The notes under the pieces were generated by a model. That model did not search any database, was not told the DNA's origin, and saw only the letters and a list, made by a program, of their open reading frames with translations. The position numbers were made by a program, and so were the translations under genes. A stretch of 64,000 nt of DNA, taken from assembly GCA_017461425.1 (NCBI GenBank), contig JAFTXY010000005.1:30245-94244 (forward strand), read 5' to 3'. The stretch comes from Candidatus Gastranaerophilales bacterium. Lineage in GTDB: Bacteria > Cyanobacteriota > Vampirovibrionia > Gastranaerophilales > Gastranaerophilaceae. Positions 36,450 through 46,347 of the stretch are shown here, in pieces. Each line of letters begins with the position of its first letter. Position 1 is the first letter of the stretch.

Positions 36450-37415
36450 CTATTCTATTACTTCTTTTAAAATTAAGCCATTTACTGAAACATCAGCAAC
36501 AGGGCTTGTTTTTGAAAATAAATAGGCTCTTTCTTTAACAACATCATATCCCCAAGTGCCAAGAAAAATCTTATTATTTTCTTTGTCATAGGCATAACAA
36601 AGAACAATTATTACATCATCATTACCCTCTGAAAATCCAAGAGGTTCAATATCGTATTTATATTTAATTATCTGAATATTTTGATAATCAAGAAAATATT
36701 TTTTAATTATTTCATCAAAATCCAATAACTTAATAGTATATCCATCATTACCATTTTCACCCATAAAATGAACATATAAATACGTTTTATAAATTCCATT
36801 ATTCAATGAGCCGACTTTTTCTTTAATTAAAAGTTTTTTAGAGTCATGACTCCAATCAACCAAACTTAACCCTCTAAATAAATTTGGATAAACTTCTTTA
36901 ACTCCGGCTTCAATAATTGGAATTCTTTCTTCTTGAATATGTTTATAATCAAGTATTCTTCTTGTTTTATTTTTTGCTACATCAAGTTTTTCTACATAAA
37001 AATTAGACGAGATTTGATTTGATTCATAAGAAAAATAATAGCGTGGATATGCAACATAATGACACTTTAAATCACAAATCAAATAAGGATAGCTGTATGT
37101 TTTCTTTTTTATATCTTCAATATTTAATTCTCTTTTTCCTTGAGGATAATTGTATTTTTCAAAAACATACTTTTGCTCAGGAACATAATATTTTTTTTCA
37201 TCAATTTCTGGTTTTTTATCTTCGATAATTCTTTGATTTAAAGGAATATTTTGAGCTTCTTGTTCCCATTCTTGTTTTGTTTCAACCATTTTTGGTTTTT
37301 CTTGTGGTGGCTTTTTCTTAAAAGGATTTAATTTTTTTATATCAAAACAAAATCCCTGATTAATACATGCCAGAAATAAAAAAAATACTAAAAATAATTT
37401 AACTATTATTTTCAT
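36450..37415 (-). CDS. Secreted protein with beta-propeller-like repeat
   Basis: 321 residues. A signal peptide occupies about 1-23 (MKIIVKLFLVFFLFLACINQ, then GFC), followed by a basic Pro/Lys-rich stretch. The segment LSLVDWSHDSKKLLIKEK (about 190-207) is like the TolB/WD40-type propeller strand (W-S-x-D-x-K-x-L). It may be a periplasmic sensor-associated protein. It overlaps the response regulator stop by 4 nt (ATGA), which suggests a functional link to the two-component system. Confidence 0.75.
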   Translation of the reverse strand: MKIIVKLFLVFFLFLACINQGFCFDIKKLNPFKKKPPQEKPKMVETKQEWEQEAQNIPLNQRIIEDKKPEIDEKKYYVPEQKYVFEKYNYPQGKRELNIEDIKKKTYSYPYLICDLKCHYVAYPRYYFSYESNQISSNFYVEKLDVAKNKTRRILDYKHIQEERIPIIEAGVKEVYPNLFRGLSLVDWSHDSKKLLIKEKVGSLNNGIYKTYLYVHFMGENGNDGYTIKLLDFDEIIKKYFLDYQNIQIIKYKYDIEPLGFSEGNDDVIIVLCYAYDKENNKIFLGTWGYDVVKERAYLFSKTSPVADVSVNGLILKEVIE

Positions 37416-38098
37416 TTTTCAATTAAACCCTCTTTAAGGGCAACAATAGCAGCTTTTGTTCTATCTCTTAAATACAATTTTTGCAAAATGTTATGCACAT
37501 GGGCTTTTGTTGTAGATATTGAAACTACAAGTTTTTGAGAAATTTCTTGATTAGATAATCCATCTACAATTAAAGCTAAAACTTCTAATTCTTTTTTAGT
37601 TAAGCCATATTTTTTATTAGCTTCTTTTTGAGTATTTACAGTTGCTTTTTGGGCAATTTCTTCATCACTTTGTATACTTGATAACACGACTCTTGCAATT
37701 TGCGAATCAATCCATGCTGCATGTTCTGATACTGTATCAATAGCATTAAATAAGGTTTGTGCTGTACAACCTTTCATTATATACCCATCAGCACCAGCCT
37801 TAAATGCAGCGAAGATATCATCTTTACTATCCCTTGATGTAAACATTAATACAGCACAATCAAGTTTTAATTCCTCTTTTATTTTTCTTGTAGCGGTTAT
37901 ACCATCCATTTTCGGCAATCCGATGTCCATCAAAATTACATCAGGATTATATTGTTGTGCAAGATATACACCTTCAATACCGTCTTGTGCTTGAGCTACA
38001 AGGTTAAGATTTGGAGCATTTTTTATTTTCATCTCAAGTCCAATTCTTGTAAACTCATGATCTTCAACCAATAAAATAGAAATTTTCTTATCCGTCAT
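37412..38098 (-). CDS. NarL/LuxR-family response regulator
   Basis: 228 residues. The receiver domain (about 1-125) has acidic DH at the start, phosphoacceptor Asp in VILMDIGLPKMDG (about 57), Thr/Ser in LMFTSRD and Lys in GYIMKG. The C-terminal LuxR-type helix-turn-helix (about 163-225) has LTKKELEVLALIVDGLSNQE and STTKAHVHNILQKL. It binds DNA when phosphorylated. AAGGT precedes the ATG, which overlaps the histidine kinase gene by 4 nt. Confidence 0.94.
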   Translation of the reverse strand: MTDKKISILLVEDHEFTRIGLEMKIKNAPNLNLVAQAQDGIEGVYLAQQYNPDVILMDIGLPKMDGITATRKIKEELKLDCAVLMFTSRDSKDDIFAAFKAGADGYIMKGCTAQTLFNAIDTVSEHAAWIDSQIARVVLSSIQSDEEIAQKATVNTQKEANKKYGLTKKELEVLALIVDGLSNQEISQKLVVSISTTKAHVHNILQKLYLRDRTKAAIVALKEGLIEK

Positions 38099-39642
38099 AA
38101 CATTACCTTACAATCATTAATAGAATTTTTTAATTCAAAAGTAAACTTGGAACCCTCATTTAATTTTGATTCAACATATATTTTGCCACCATGTGCTTCA
38201 ATTATTTGCCTTGATAAATATAAACCCAACCCAGTAGAACTTGAACGTTTTTGATTAGTTCCTTGTGAAAAACGATTAAAAAGTTTGTCGCAATCATCTT
38301 GAGATAATCCAATGCCATCATCTATTACACTCAATTTTAAATCTTGATTTTCTTTATCGATTTCAACTAAAACTTTTGATCCATTTTGTGAATGTTTTAT
38401 CGCATTTCCGATTAAATTTGTTATAACTCGTCTTATCTCATTTTTATCTGCGTTAATAAATAATTCTTCATCTTGAACTTTTAAGATTAGTTCAATTGAA
38501 GCTTTCTTAGCTAATGGAGATAACTCATTTATGCACTCGTTTGTTAATTTTAAAATATCGAATCTTGTTTTACATAAATATGTTTTACCTGCTTCATATC
38601 GATAAACTTCTAATAATGCATTAACTAAACCAAGCATATCTTCAGAGCTTTTTTTCATAGCTTGAAATAAGTTATCTTGCTGACTTGTAATCTCTCCTAA
38701 GGATTTATCTAAAACAAAATCCAATCCAGATATAGTCGCCAATAATGGTGTTCTTAAGTCATGTGTTAATGTTGCGATAAAATCATCTCTTAAACGTTCT
38801 GTTTCTTTTTGATAAGTAACATCTCTGATGACTGCTACGTAAAAATTATTAACGTCATCAATAGCACGAGCAATACTAATCTCCACAGGGATTTTTATAT
38901 CTTTTGTATAATTTATTAAACTATATCCTCGCAAAAATAGATTTTGTTTTTCTTTCAAATCAACCAACGAGAATTGCTTTTTCTCGTTTACCACAAGTTC
39001 AAATAAATTTTTTGAAATTAGTTCTTTTTTGCTTTGACCAAATAGCTCTAATGAAGCTTTATTCAAGTCTGTTATTTTTAAATCATTATTAAATAAGATG
39101 ATTCCATCAGCACAATTTGTAATAATTGCGTTTAATTTTGAATTAGCTAAAGATAATTCTTGTGTTCTTTTATTTACAATATCTTCGAGATTTTTAGAAT
39201 AATCTTCAAGTTTTTTATTTGCAACTTCTAATTCTTGTATTTTTTTATCAAGCTCTTTTTTAAGCCTTGTTTGAATTAAAGCATTATTAATATTGATAAT
39301 TAAGTTGTTATTATCCCAAGGTTTTTCAATATATTTGAATATGCCAATCTCATTAATTGCTCTTATTGCATTTTCTTTATCCGCATAACCTGTCAAAAGA
39401 ATTGAAGATATGTCACCTTGAACCTTTTTGGCTTTTTCTAAAAAATCAATACCGTTCATTTGTGGCATTATAAAATCACTTATAATAAGGTCGATTTCGT
39501 TTTTTTGAATATGCTTAAGAGCATCTATTGGGTTGTTAAAAGTGACAACATTTGAAAAACCTTCTAAACCTAAAAGCATAGAAAGTGTCTTTGTGACCAT
39601 TTCCTCATCGTCAACTATTAAAATTCTCCCCATTTTTTCCAT
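38095..39642 (-). CDS. Receiver-PAS-histidine kinase
   Basis: 515 residues, cytosolic (no membrane segments). The order is: receiver domain (about 5-125, Asp in LIISDFIMPQMNG), a coiled coil (about 135-165), PAS domain (about 170-275), then HisKA with phosphoacceptor His in IATLTHDLRTPLL (about 293) and HATPase with N-box NLIGNAIKHS, G1 VIDDGIGLS and G2 SSTGLGLYLS. Input may come from another kinase through the receiver. It is co-transcribed with the downstream response regulator. The start may be the ATG at 39642 or the fourth codon. Confidence 0.92.
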   Translation of the reverse strand: MEKMGRILIVDDEEMVTKTLSMLLGLEGFSNVVTFNNPIDALKHIQKNEIDLIISDFIMPQMNGIDFLEKAKKVQGDISSILLTGYADKENAIRAINEIGIFKYIEKPWDNNNLIININNALIQTRLKKELDKKIQELEVANKKLEDYSKNLEDIVNKRTQELSLANSKLNAIITNCADGIILFNNDLKITDLNKASLELFGQSKKELISKNLFELVVNEKKQFSLVDLKEKQNLFLRGYSLINYTKDIKIPVEISIARAIDDVNNFYVAVIRDVTYQKETERLRDDFIATLTHDLRTPLLATISGLDFVLDKSLGEITSQQDNLFQAMKKSSEDMLGLVNALLEVYRYEAGKTYLCKTRFDILKLTNECINELSPLAKKASIELILKVQDEELFINADKNEIRRVITNLIGNAIKHSQNGSKVLVEIDKENQDLKLSVIDDGIGLSQDDCDKLFNRFSQGTNQKRSSSTGLGLYLSRQIIEAHGGKIYVESKLNEGSKFTFELKNSINDCKVML

Positions 39643-39796
39643 AATAAAAAGATAATTTATTTTCAGTGATAATACAAATTATTAACAAAAATATAAAAAA
39701 CTTAAAAATTACGGCAAAAAATTTTATTCAGAAGTTTTCTTATGTTAGTGTAAGACTGTAAGGTTAAAATAGCTAAAAACTAATTTTAAGATTTAT

Positions 39797-42211
39797 ATGA
39801 ATTTAGTGCTGAACAAAAACAACAATTCGCGCTACTTGCGAAAATACGATACAGTAAAAAAAATAGGGGAAAATAGCCAAAAAACACCCCACAGCACTAA
39901 CGTCTCTTTTACAGGTGCAGAAAAATTTATCGCAAAGCATGCTAAACATGTTACAACTTACACAAATTTTGATAAAATCCAAAGTGCTATAGATGGAGTA
40001 TTAGGAGAAGGTTTCTTTTCACGTGCAATTGTAGATGCAAAATTAAAAAGCAGTATAAAAGACGGAGCTCTTGAATTAAAAGATTCTAGTCTATTCAATG
40101 ATATTATTAAAACTTTAAGATATCCATTTTTTGAAATGTGGCTAGATATGATTAATGGCGCCACAAATTATTTTAAAAAATTCCCAAAACTAAAAAAATT
40201 ATGCACAGATGTGCAAAATTCTAAGTTGATTCGTGACAGAAACGCAGCAACAAAAAGAGAAGACTCCTTACAAATAGTAAGAAACATCCTTGAAACATTT
40301 GCCAATTGTTCGACAGATGGAGATATCGAAAGAACAACAAAAAACTTCATGCAAAAAAGTGCTGATGGCATAACAAAATTTGCAAAAAACTACGCAACAA
40401 GAGATGAAAGAACTCTTAATAGAATAGCAACTTCAACAGTATCTGCTCTATATTCTGCAGGTGATTTTTATAACATAACAATGTTGCAAAAAGATGACAA
40501 AAAGGAATCCAGAAAAGCTAGTTCTGGTCGTTTTAAACAAGAAATGACAAGAATGGCTATAAGCGCAGGTCTAACATTCTTTACTTTGGGTGCTCTTGAT
40601 AAATATGCTAAAAAGGATATAAAAATTAACGCAGGCATAATTGCAGCTAGTGCTTTAATTTCAGAAATTACTTCAAGAATATTAAACAAAACACCTCTAA
40701 GACCGCTAAGCCCAAAAGAAGCAGCAAAAATAGCTGAAAATAAAAACGATAAGGTTCAAGACAATTCAAAAGAACAACAAAAAAACAACGTTAATTTTAA
40801 AGGTAATATAAATCCAGAAAATTTATACAAAAATTTCGCTCAAAAAGATGGCACCATAGCCAGCTTAAACACTCTTAAAGAGCAAACTATTAAAGAAGCG
40901 CAACTTAACAGTACTAAAGAAAAGCCTAAAAAAAGCAATACAGGATTAAAAATCTTTGGAGCAATCGCATTGGCAGCAAATATACTATATTTTGCCTTAA
41001 AAGGTAAAAATGGAGAATTTGCCGCAAAAATGGCAAAAAAAGATTTATATTTTGGTAAAAATGGTATAAAAGGTAAAGAAGCAATTGAAGAATTCTTAGC
41101 TGGAAACGTGCCTGAACTTAAAGGAGATGTAGCAACAGCACTTCAAAAAATAAGTGACGACCAAAAAGAAAAAATAGATGGCAACTTTAAATTCCTTAAA
41201 TCTATTAAAACTTTAATTACAAAAAGAAAAGAAACCATTAATCTTGAAGAACTTCTTGAAAATGTAAAAGAGTTAAGAAATAAAGCATCAGACGATAGAA
41301 AACCTCTATTAAATCAATATATTAAAGATATTGAAACAGAAATAGAAAAGGCAGTCGAAAAATTAAAAGAAACAATGTCAGAAGAAGATGCCAAAAATGC
41401 AGCAAAAATGCTGTCTGTTGAAGTTAGAAGAAATATAGGTTCAGGCGTATATGAAGGCGTAACAAGAATTATTAACACAATTTATCAAATTCTAACAATA
41501 CCTGCAATAAGTTTAAATAGCATATATAACAGAATAAAATTTGGTAAAGCAGATAAGGCATTCAAAGAACTTGAAAAAAAACTTTCTTTAATGGGAAGAG
41601 GTAAACCAAAAGATACATTAGCTGAACTTAACAGAATTATTCAATCAAACACAGATAAAAATGCAGCAATAGAACAAATATTTAAAAATGTAAGAAATAT
41701 TGAAACAAAAGCAGAAACAGGAGAGCTTGCTAATTTATCAAGAACAATGGTAACTGCTATTTCGACATATTTCTTCGTAAATGACTACAGAAACAAAGTT
41801 TTAATAGAATCTGGCGGTAAAGATATTCAAAAAGCCAAAGAAGAAACTAATGACAGAATTGCACATAAAGCAGCAAACTTTGTTATAAATGGAACATTAA
41901 TGAATCTATTTAATTCTGTATTTAAAACACAATTAAATAAGAGTCTTGTAGGGGCAACAATAATTGCAGCTTCGACTGAAGTTACAAATGAATTCATGGT
42001 TAGAAAATCAATCTGTCAACCAATTCTACCAAAATCATCTAAAAAAGAAATTCTTGACTACGAAGAAAAGCAAATTAGTAAAAAGGGCCCATTTGGAGCT
42101 TGGTCAAGATTTTTCAGAAAAATTACAGGCAAGAAAACTTTAACTCAAAAAGCAGGCATTAATACAACAACCAATTCAAACAACCAAAAAGAAGATAAAA
42201 AGATTAGCTAA
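39797..42211 (+). CDS. Large FxG-type hypothetical protein
   Basis: 804 residues, no known domain recognised. A polar leader is followed by NVSFTG (35-40). A second copy of the motif, NNVNFKG, lies near residue 333, suggesting two modules. Hydrophobic stretches occur near 255-275 and 384-405. Other parts are Lys/Glu-rich and helical. The ATG at 39797 has only a weak ribosome binding site. It stands between the two-component operon and the phosphohexomutase gene. Confidence 0.8.
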   Translation: MNLVLNKNNNSRYLRKYDTVKKIGENSQKTPHSTNVSFTGAEKFIAKHAKHVTTYTNFDKIQSAIDGVLGEGFFSRAIVDAKLKSSIKDGALELKDSSLFNDIIKTLRYPFFEMWLDMINGATNYFKKFPKLKKLCTDVQNSKLIRDRNAATKREDSLQIVRNILETFANCSTDGDIERTTKNFMQKSADGITKFAKNYATRDERTLNRIATSTVSALYSAGDFYNITMLQKDDKKESRKASSGRFKQEMTRMAISAGLTFFTLGALDKYAKKDIKINAGIIAASALISEITSRILNKTPLRPLSPKEAAKIAENKNDKVQDNSKEQQKNNVNFKGNINPENLYKNFAQKDGTIASLNTLKEQTIKEAQLNSTKEKPKKSNTGLKIFGAIALAANILYFALKGKNGEFAAKMAKKDLYFGKNGIKGKEAIEEFLAGNVPELKGDVATALQKISDDQKEKIDGNFKFLKSIKTLITKRKETINLEELLENVKELRNKASDDRKPLLNQYIKDIETEIEKAVEKLKETMSEEDAKNAAKMLSVEVRRNIGSGVYEGVTRIINTIYQILTIPAISLNSIYNRIKFGKADKAFKELEKKLSLMGRGKPKDTLAELNRIIQSNTDKNAAIEQIFKNVRNIETKAETGELANLSRTMVTAISTYFFVNDYRNKVLIESGGKDIQKAKEETNDRIAHKAANFVINGTLMNLFNSVFKTQLNKSLVGATIIAASTEVTNEFMVRKSICQPILPKSSKKEILDYEEKQISKKGPFGAWSRFFRKITGKKTLTQKAGINTTTNSNNQKEDKKIS

Positions 42212-42265
42212 TTGTTATCTTCATGGTAAAATTTAAGCACAGTATCAAAAGAGAGAGTATTTTTT

Positions 42266-44455
42266 ATGAATTTAGAAAAAATGTTAATGGATAGTGTCGA
42301 AAACAACACACCTAATTCAATTAAAGAAGATAAAATTTTTAATTATAACGATAAAAACAGTTTTACATTCAAACTAACAAAAGAGCTAGTAGAAAAATTA
42401 AACCTTAAATCTTGGTTCGCAGGATACAAAAAAGAAGCAATGGTGTCAACAGCAGGCATTAGAGGACCACAAAATATCCTATATCCCCATGATACAAGAT
42501 TTCCAATTAATACAATCGGTATTACATTGGCAACTCTAGCAAAAGCATTGGTTTTAAAAGAAAAATATCCTAATCAAAATTTAGTTAAATTAGTTGGATG
42601 CGAAGTAAGATACAATTCAAAAACATACCTTGACATTATAGCAAGAATTCAAGCAGCACTTGGAATAAGAACACTTACTCCAACAAATCGCCAAACTATT
42701 CCTATATGGCTTGCTTCATTTTTAGCTTTCAAATTAGATTTAGTTGGAGCAGAATACATCACAAGTTCACATGGTATTTCAGTTAAAAATGCAACTAAAG
42801 ACTTAAATAATCAAGGTTCTCAATTTCTTCCAAATGAAAGTGTTGAATTTGTAAATAAAATAGAAGAAATATTATCTATAGTTGATGAAAAAGGCTTCTA
42901 TGAAATCAATTTTTCTTCATCTGATAATGAATTAATTGATGAAAAAGCAATGGAAAAATTAAACAATGGTATTGATTTATATTGCGAATATCTTCAAAGC
43001 GGAGTAGCAAACAAAAAAAATATTGAAGCCATCAAAAGCTTCAAAAACAAAATTGTAATTGATTCTGTTGGCGGATGCGCTTATAATTCATTATCTAAAA
43101 TTCTTGAAAAATTAAACATTGACGATAATTTTGTTTGGTTAAACAAAGAAGAAGACCCATTTTTCCATTCGATAGGAAAAGATATTAAAAATAATTCTTT
43201 CTATGATTGGTCTTTAGACGTTACTGTTTTGGCAAAAGATAAAGATGGAAAAGAATATTTTCCAGTTGTAAAATCACTTGATTACGGCGAAAAACTAAAA
43301 TCATATCCAATAAACACAGTTGTGTTAATAACAGATCCAGACCATGACAGATTAAATATCGTTCAAATCGTTTCATCAAGCAAAAAAGAAGCGATTAAAA
43401 AAGCAGGGGTTGATTTTGTTGAATTAGACAACGAAAGAATCTTATGTGTATTCAGCGCAAATCAATCATTCTTAATGATTATGGATTTTTGGAATGAATC
43501 ATTAGAAAAAAATGCTTCAAGCAAATATTTCATGATTAAAACTACTGCAAGTTCAAAATCATGGGATGAATGGGCAAAATCAAAAAATATAGAAATAATC
43601 AACACTCCTGTTGGCTTTAAAGAAATTGCAGGAGCAGTTAAAAAAATTGAAGCTCAATACGAGAAAAATACTGAAAATATAACAATATATGATGTATTTA
43701 ATAAAAAAGTTGAACTTGGTTCAAACCCAAGAATGATATTTGGTGGAGAAGAATCAGGAGGTATGATTATTGGCGCAATTGAACCAATTAAATCATTAAA
43801 TGGTAGAATAGCTCTTGCTATGAGAGAAAAATCAGCAACAGAAGCAATAATCGTCGCAAGCGCATTAATTTCTTCAATTAATACAACATTAGTTGAACAT
43901 TTGCAAAAAATTTATGACGAAAATAATATCATTTCAAGATATGACACAAGGGTGGATATCGCATACTATAACGAATCGGAACCCGATATTGATAAATTAA
44001 AAGAAGCAAAAGTTCTTGGTGAAGCCAAAAGAACTCAAAATGATATTTTCTATCTTGCTTTAGCTATGGCAAAACTAGATAACAAAGTAACTCTAGAAAA
44101 TATTAAAGAAATTCTTTCAACGACATTCTCTCAACTTGATTTTTCAAAACTAAACGATGTTTTATTTGTAGGCGATGGAACATATCTTGATTTTGAAGAT
44201 AAATTTGTTGAAATTAGACCATCTGGAACCGACGCCAAAACAAAAGCATATGCTGGTGGCTTCGATAAAGAATTATTGATTAATTTCGCAGATACGCTCG
44301 GAAATTACTCAGGCGAATTAAATGAAACTTATACAAAATATATTGAAAAAGAATACGTAGAAAGCTGTAAAGAAAATTCATTTAAAGTTTATGATAAATT
44401 TTCTACAAAAGATGAAGATAAACGTGAATTCAAAATTCCAAACTATGTTTTTTAA
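42266..44455 (+). CDS. Large alpha-D-phosphohexomutase family protein
   Basis: 729 residues, longer than usual (about 450-580). The four active-site loops are found but altered: STAGIRG (61-67), phosphoserine loop ITSSHGISVKN (Ser168, normally TASHNP), metal loop DPDHDR (about 356-361), sugar loop FGGEESGGM (about 491-499) and phosphate loop RPSGTDAKTKAY (about 651-662). It is probably a phosphoglucomutase or phosphomannomutase acting in sugar-1-phosphate supply. GAGAGAG lies before the ATG. lysS follows after 19 nt. Confidence 0.85.
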   Translation: MNLEKMLMDSVENNTPNSIKEDKIFNYNDKNSFTFKLTKELVEKLNLKSWFAGYKKEAMVSTAGIRGPQNILYPHDTRFPINTIGITLATLAKALVLKEKYPNQNLVKLVGCEVRYNSKTYLDIIARIQAALGIRTLTPTNRQTIPIWLASFLAFKLDLVGAEYITSSHGISVKNATKDLNNQGSQFLPNESVEFVNKIEEILSIVDEKGFYEINFSSSDNELIDEKAMEKLNNGIDLYCEYLQSGVANKKNIEAIKSFKNKIVIDSVGGCAYNSLSKILEKLNIDDNFVWLNKEEDPFFHSIGKDIKNNSFYDWSLDVTVLAKDKDGKEYFPVVKSLDYGEKLKSYPINTVVLITDPDHDRLNIVQIVSSSKKEAIKKAGVDFVELDNERILCVFSANQSFLMIMDFWNESLEKNASSKYFMIKTTASSKSWDEWAKSKNIEIINTPVGFKEIAGAVKKIEAQYEKNTENITIYDVFNKKVELGSNPRMIFGGEESGGMIIGAIEPIKSLNGRIALAMREKSATEAIIVASALISSINTTLVEHLQKIYDENNIISRYDTRVDIAYYNESEPDIDKLKEAKVLGEAKRTQNDIFYLALAMAKLDNKVTLENIKEILSTTFSQLDFSKLNDVLFVGDGTYLDFEDKFVEIRPSGTDAKTKAYAGGFDKELLINFADTLGNYSGELNETYTKYIEKEYVESCKENSFKVYDKFSTKDEDKREFKIPNYVF

Positions 44456-44474
44456 TTACCAAAAGGAGATATAA

Positions 44475-45965
44475 ATGGAAACAATCAACAACAGTTCCGC
44501 ACAAGGAATTAGAGAAGGAAGAATCCAAAAACTAACAGATTTAATCGATATGGGAGTTAATCCATACCCATACACGTTTGATAAAACAGCAAATGCTAAA
44601 ACTCTTCAAGAAAAATACAAAGACCTTGAAGCTGGTGTTGAAACAGAAGATGTATACTCTGTTGCAGGACGTGTTATGGCAATGCGCAACACTGGTATGT
44701 TTATTGATTTAATGGATTCAACAGGAAAAATTCAAATTTTTTCTCACAAACAAAATCTTCCAGAAGAAAAATTAAAACTATTAAAATTAATAGATATGGG
44801 AGATATTGTTGGATTTAAAGGAACAATAAGAAGAACACCTCGTGGTGAATTATCGATTAAAGCTACTGATATAAAATTATTATCAAAATCTTTACTTCCA
44901 CTTCCAGAAAAATTCCATGGTTTATCTGATGTTGAAATTAGATATCGTCAAAGATATTTAGATATGATTGTTAACCCTGAAGTAAGAGATACTTTCAAAA
45001 AAAGAAGTTTAATTATTCAAAAAATTAGAGAATTTTTAGCAAAAGATGGTTTCATGGAAGTTGAAACACCAACATTACAAACAACAGCATCAGGCGCAAA
45101 TGCAAGACCATTCAATACGCACCACAACGCTCTTGAAATAGATTTAACTTTAAGAATTGCTCTTGAATTATATCTGAAAAGATTAATTGTTGGTGGTGTA
45201 TCAGAACGTGTATATGAAATTGGAAAATGTTTCAGAAACGAAGGTATTGATACTCGTCATAACCCAGAATTTACAATGATAGAATTATATCAAGCTTATG
45301 CTGATTATAATGATATGATGACATTAACTGAAAACATGGTTGCATATGTTGCTCAAGAAGTTCTTGGTACAACAAAAATCAAATATGGCGAACATGAAAT
45401 CGACTTAACTCCACCTTGGGATAGAAAAACTATGTTAGGTTCAATTAAAGATGAAACTGGTGTAGATTTCTTACAAGTATATACAGCAGACGAGGCTAGA
45501 GAACTTGCTCGCAGCATAAATGTTCATGTGGATGATAATATGAACTGGGGTCAAGTTGTTGAAGCTGTATTTGAAGAAAAAATCGAACCAAGCTTAATTC
45601 AACCTTGTCATATTATTGATTATCCACGTGAAATTTCACCACTTGCAAAAGTTCATAGAGATAATGATAGATTAACAGAACGTTTTGAAACTAGAGTTAA
45701 TGGTTGGGAAATTGCAAATGCATTTTCAGAATTATCTGACCCAATTGATCAACGTCAAAGATTTGAAGCTCAAGCTTTGGCTAAGGCTAATGGTGATGAA
45801 GAAGCAATGGAAATTGATGAAGATTTCATTACATCACTAGAATACGGTATGCCTCCAACAGGCGGTATGGGTATGGGAATTGATAGATTAGTTATGTTAT
45901 TAACTGATTCTCCATCAATTAGAGATGTAATAGCATTCCCTACAATGAGACAAATTTCAAAATAA
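44475..45965 (+). CDS. lysS: Lysyl-tRNA synthetase, class II
   Basis: 496 residues, the normal length. It has an N-terminal OB-fold anticodon domain (about 60-165), motif 1 FMEVETPTLQTTASGANARP, motif 2 FRNEGIDTRHNPEFTMIE (about 255-272) and motif 3 GGMGMGIDRLVMLL (about 469-482). AAAGGAG lies 7 nt before the ATG. It ends at a strong terminator. Confidence 0.97.
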   Translation: METINNSSAQGIREGRIQKLTDLIDMGVNPYPYTFDKTANAKTLQEKYKDLEAGVETEDVYSVAGRVMAMRNTGMFIDLMDSTGKIQIFSHKQNLPEEKLKLLKLIDMGDIVGFKGTIRRTPRGELSIKATDIKLLSKSLLPLPEKFHGLSDVEIRYRQRYLDMIVNPEVRDTFKKRSLIIQKIREFLAKDGFMEVETPTLQTTASGANARPFNTHHNALEIDLTLRIALELYLKRLIVGGVSERVYEIGKCFRNEGIDTRHNPEFTMIELYQAYADYNDMMTLTENMVAYVAQEVLGTTKIKYGEHEIDLTPPWDRKTMLGSIKDETGVDFLQVYTADEARELARSINVHVDDNMNWGQVVEAVFEEKIEPSLIQPCHIIDYPREISPLAKVHRDNDRLTERFETRVNGWEIANAFSELSDPIDQRQRFEAQALAKANGDEEAMEIDEDFITSLEYGMPPTGGMGMGIDRLVMLLTDSPSIRDVIAFPTMRQISK

Positions 45966-45971
45966 TTTTTT

Positions 45972-46006
45972 CAAGAAAAAAGAGAGTTTAGCTCTCTTTT
46001 TTCTTG
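45972..46006 (+). terminator. Rho-independent terminator after lysS
   Basis: Perfect 15-bp stem: CAAGAAAAAAGAGAG (45972-45986), loop TTTAG, CTCTCTTTTTTCTTG (45992-46006). The T-run is inside the 3' arm. Confidence 0.85.
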
Positions 46007-46049
46007 ACTATATTTTTTGCTTATTGTAATATAAATAAGCAAACCAAAT

Positions 46050-46139
46050 GGGTCTGTGGCACTCTACCGAAGAAAAATGTGAACCATTGAGCATTTTTCG
46101 AGAAGGGAAAAGCGAAGCGATTCCTTCGCCACGATACCC
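46050..46139 (+). ncRNA. Structured tRNA-Leu-like element upstream of tRNA-Leu(UAG)
   Basis: GGGTCTGTGGC (46050-46060) pairs with GCCACGATACCC (46128-46139), closing a three-way junction: hairpin GAAAAATG/CATTTTTC (46072-46079 with 46092-46099) and hairpin GAAGG/CCTTC (46102-46106 with 46123-46127). The first bases copy the 5' end of the adjacent tRNA-Leu, which begins GGGCCTGTGGCG. It is not a functional tRNA: there is no anticodon or T arm. It may be a tRNA remnant or an independent structured RNA. Confidence 0.4.
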
Positions 46140-46169
46140 AAAACAAATTGAAAATTAAATATAACTAAT

Positions 46170-46253
46170 GGGCCTGTGGCGAAATTGGTAGACGCACTAG
46201 ATTTAGGATCTAGCGCCTTCGGTGTGAGAGTTCGAGTCTCTCCGGGCCCACCA
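46170..46253 (+). tRNA. tRNA-Leu(UAG)
   Basis: Acceptor GGGCCTG pairs with CGGGCCC (one G-U), anticodon stem CTAGA/TCTAG with loop TTTAGGA giving anticodon TAG, a long variable arm typical of Leu tRNAs, T loop GTTCGAGTC, discriminator A and an encoded CCA. It reads CUA. Confidence 0.97.
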
Positions 46254-46257
46254 TTTT

Positions 46258-46282
46258 AAAAGAGTCGAAAGACTCTTTTTTT
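46258..46282 (+). terminator. Terminator after tRNA-Leu(UAG)
   Basis: AAAAGAGTC (46258-46266), GAAA tetraloop, GACTCTTTTTTT. Immediately after the tRNA. Confidence 0.85.
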
Positions 46283-46347
46283 GTTGCCCTCCGAGACTAC
46301 GTCTCAGCTAACGCACTACTTTATTTCAAAATATTGTTTTAATAATT

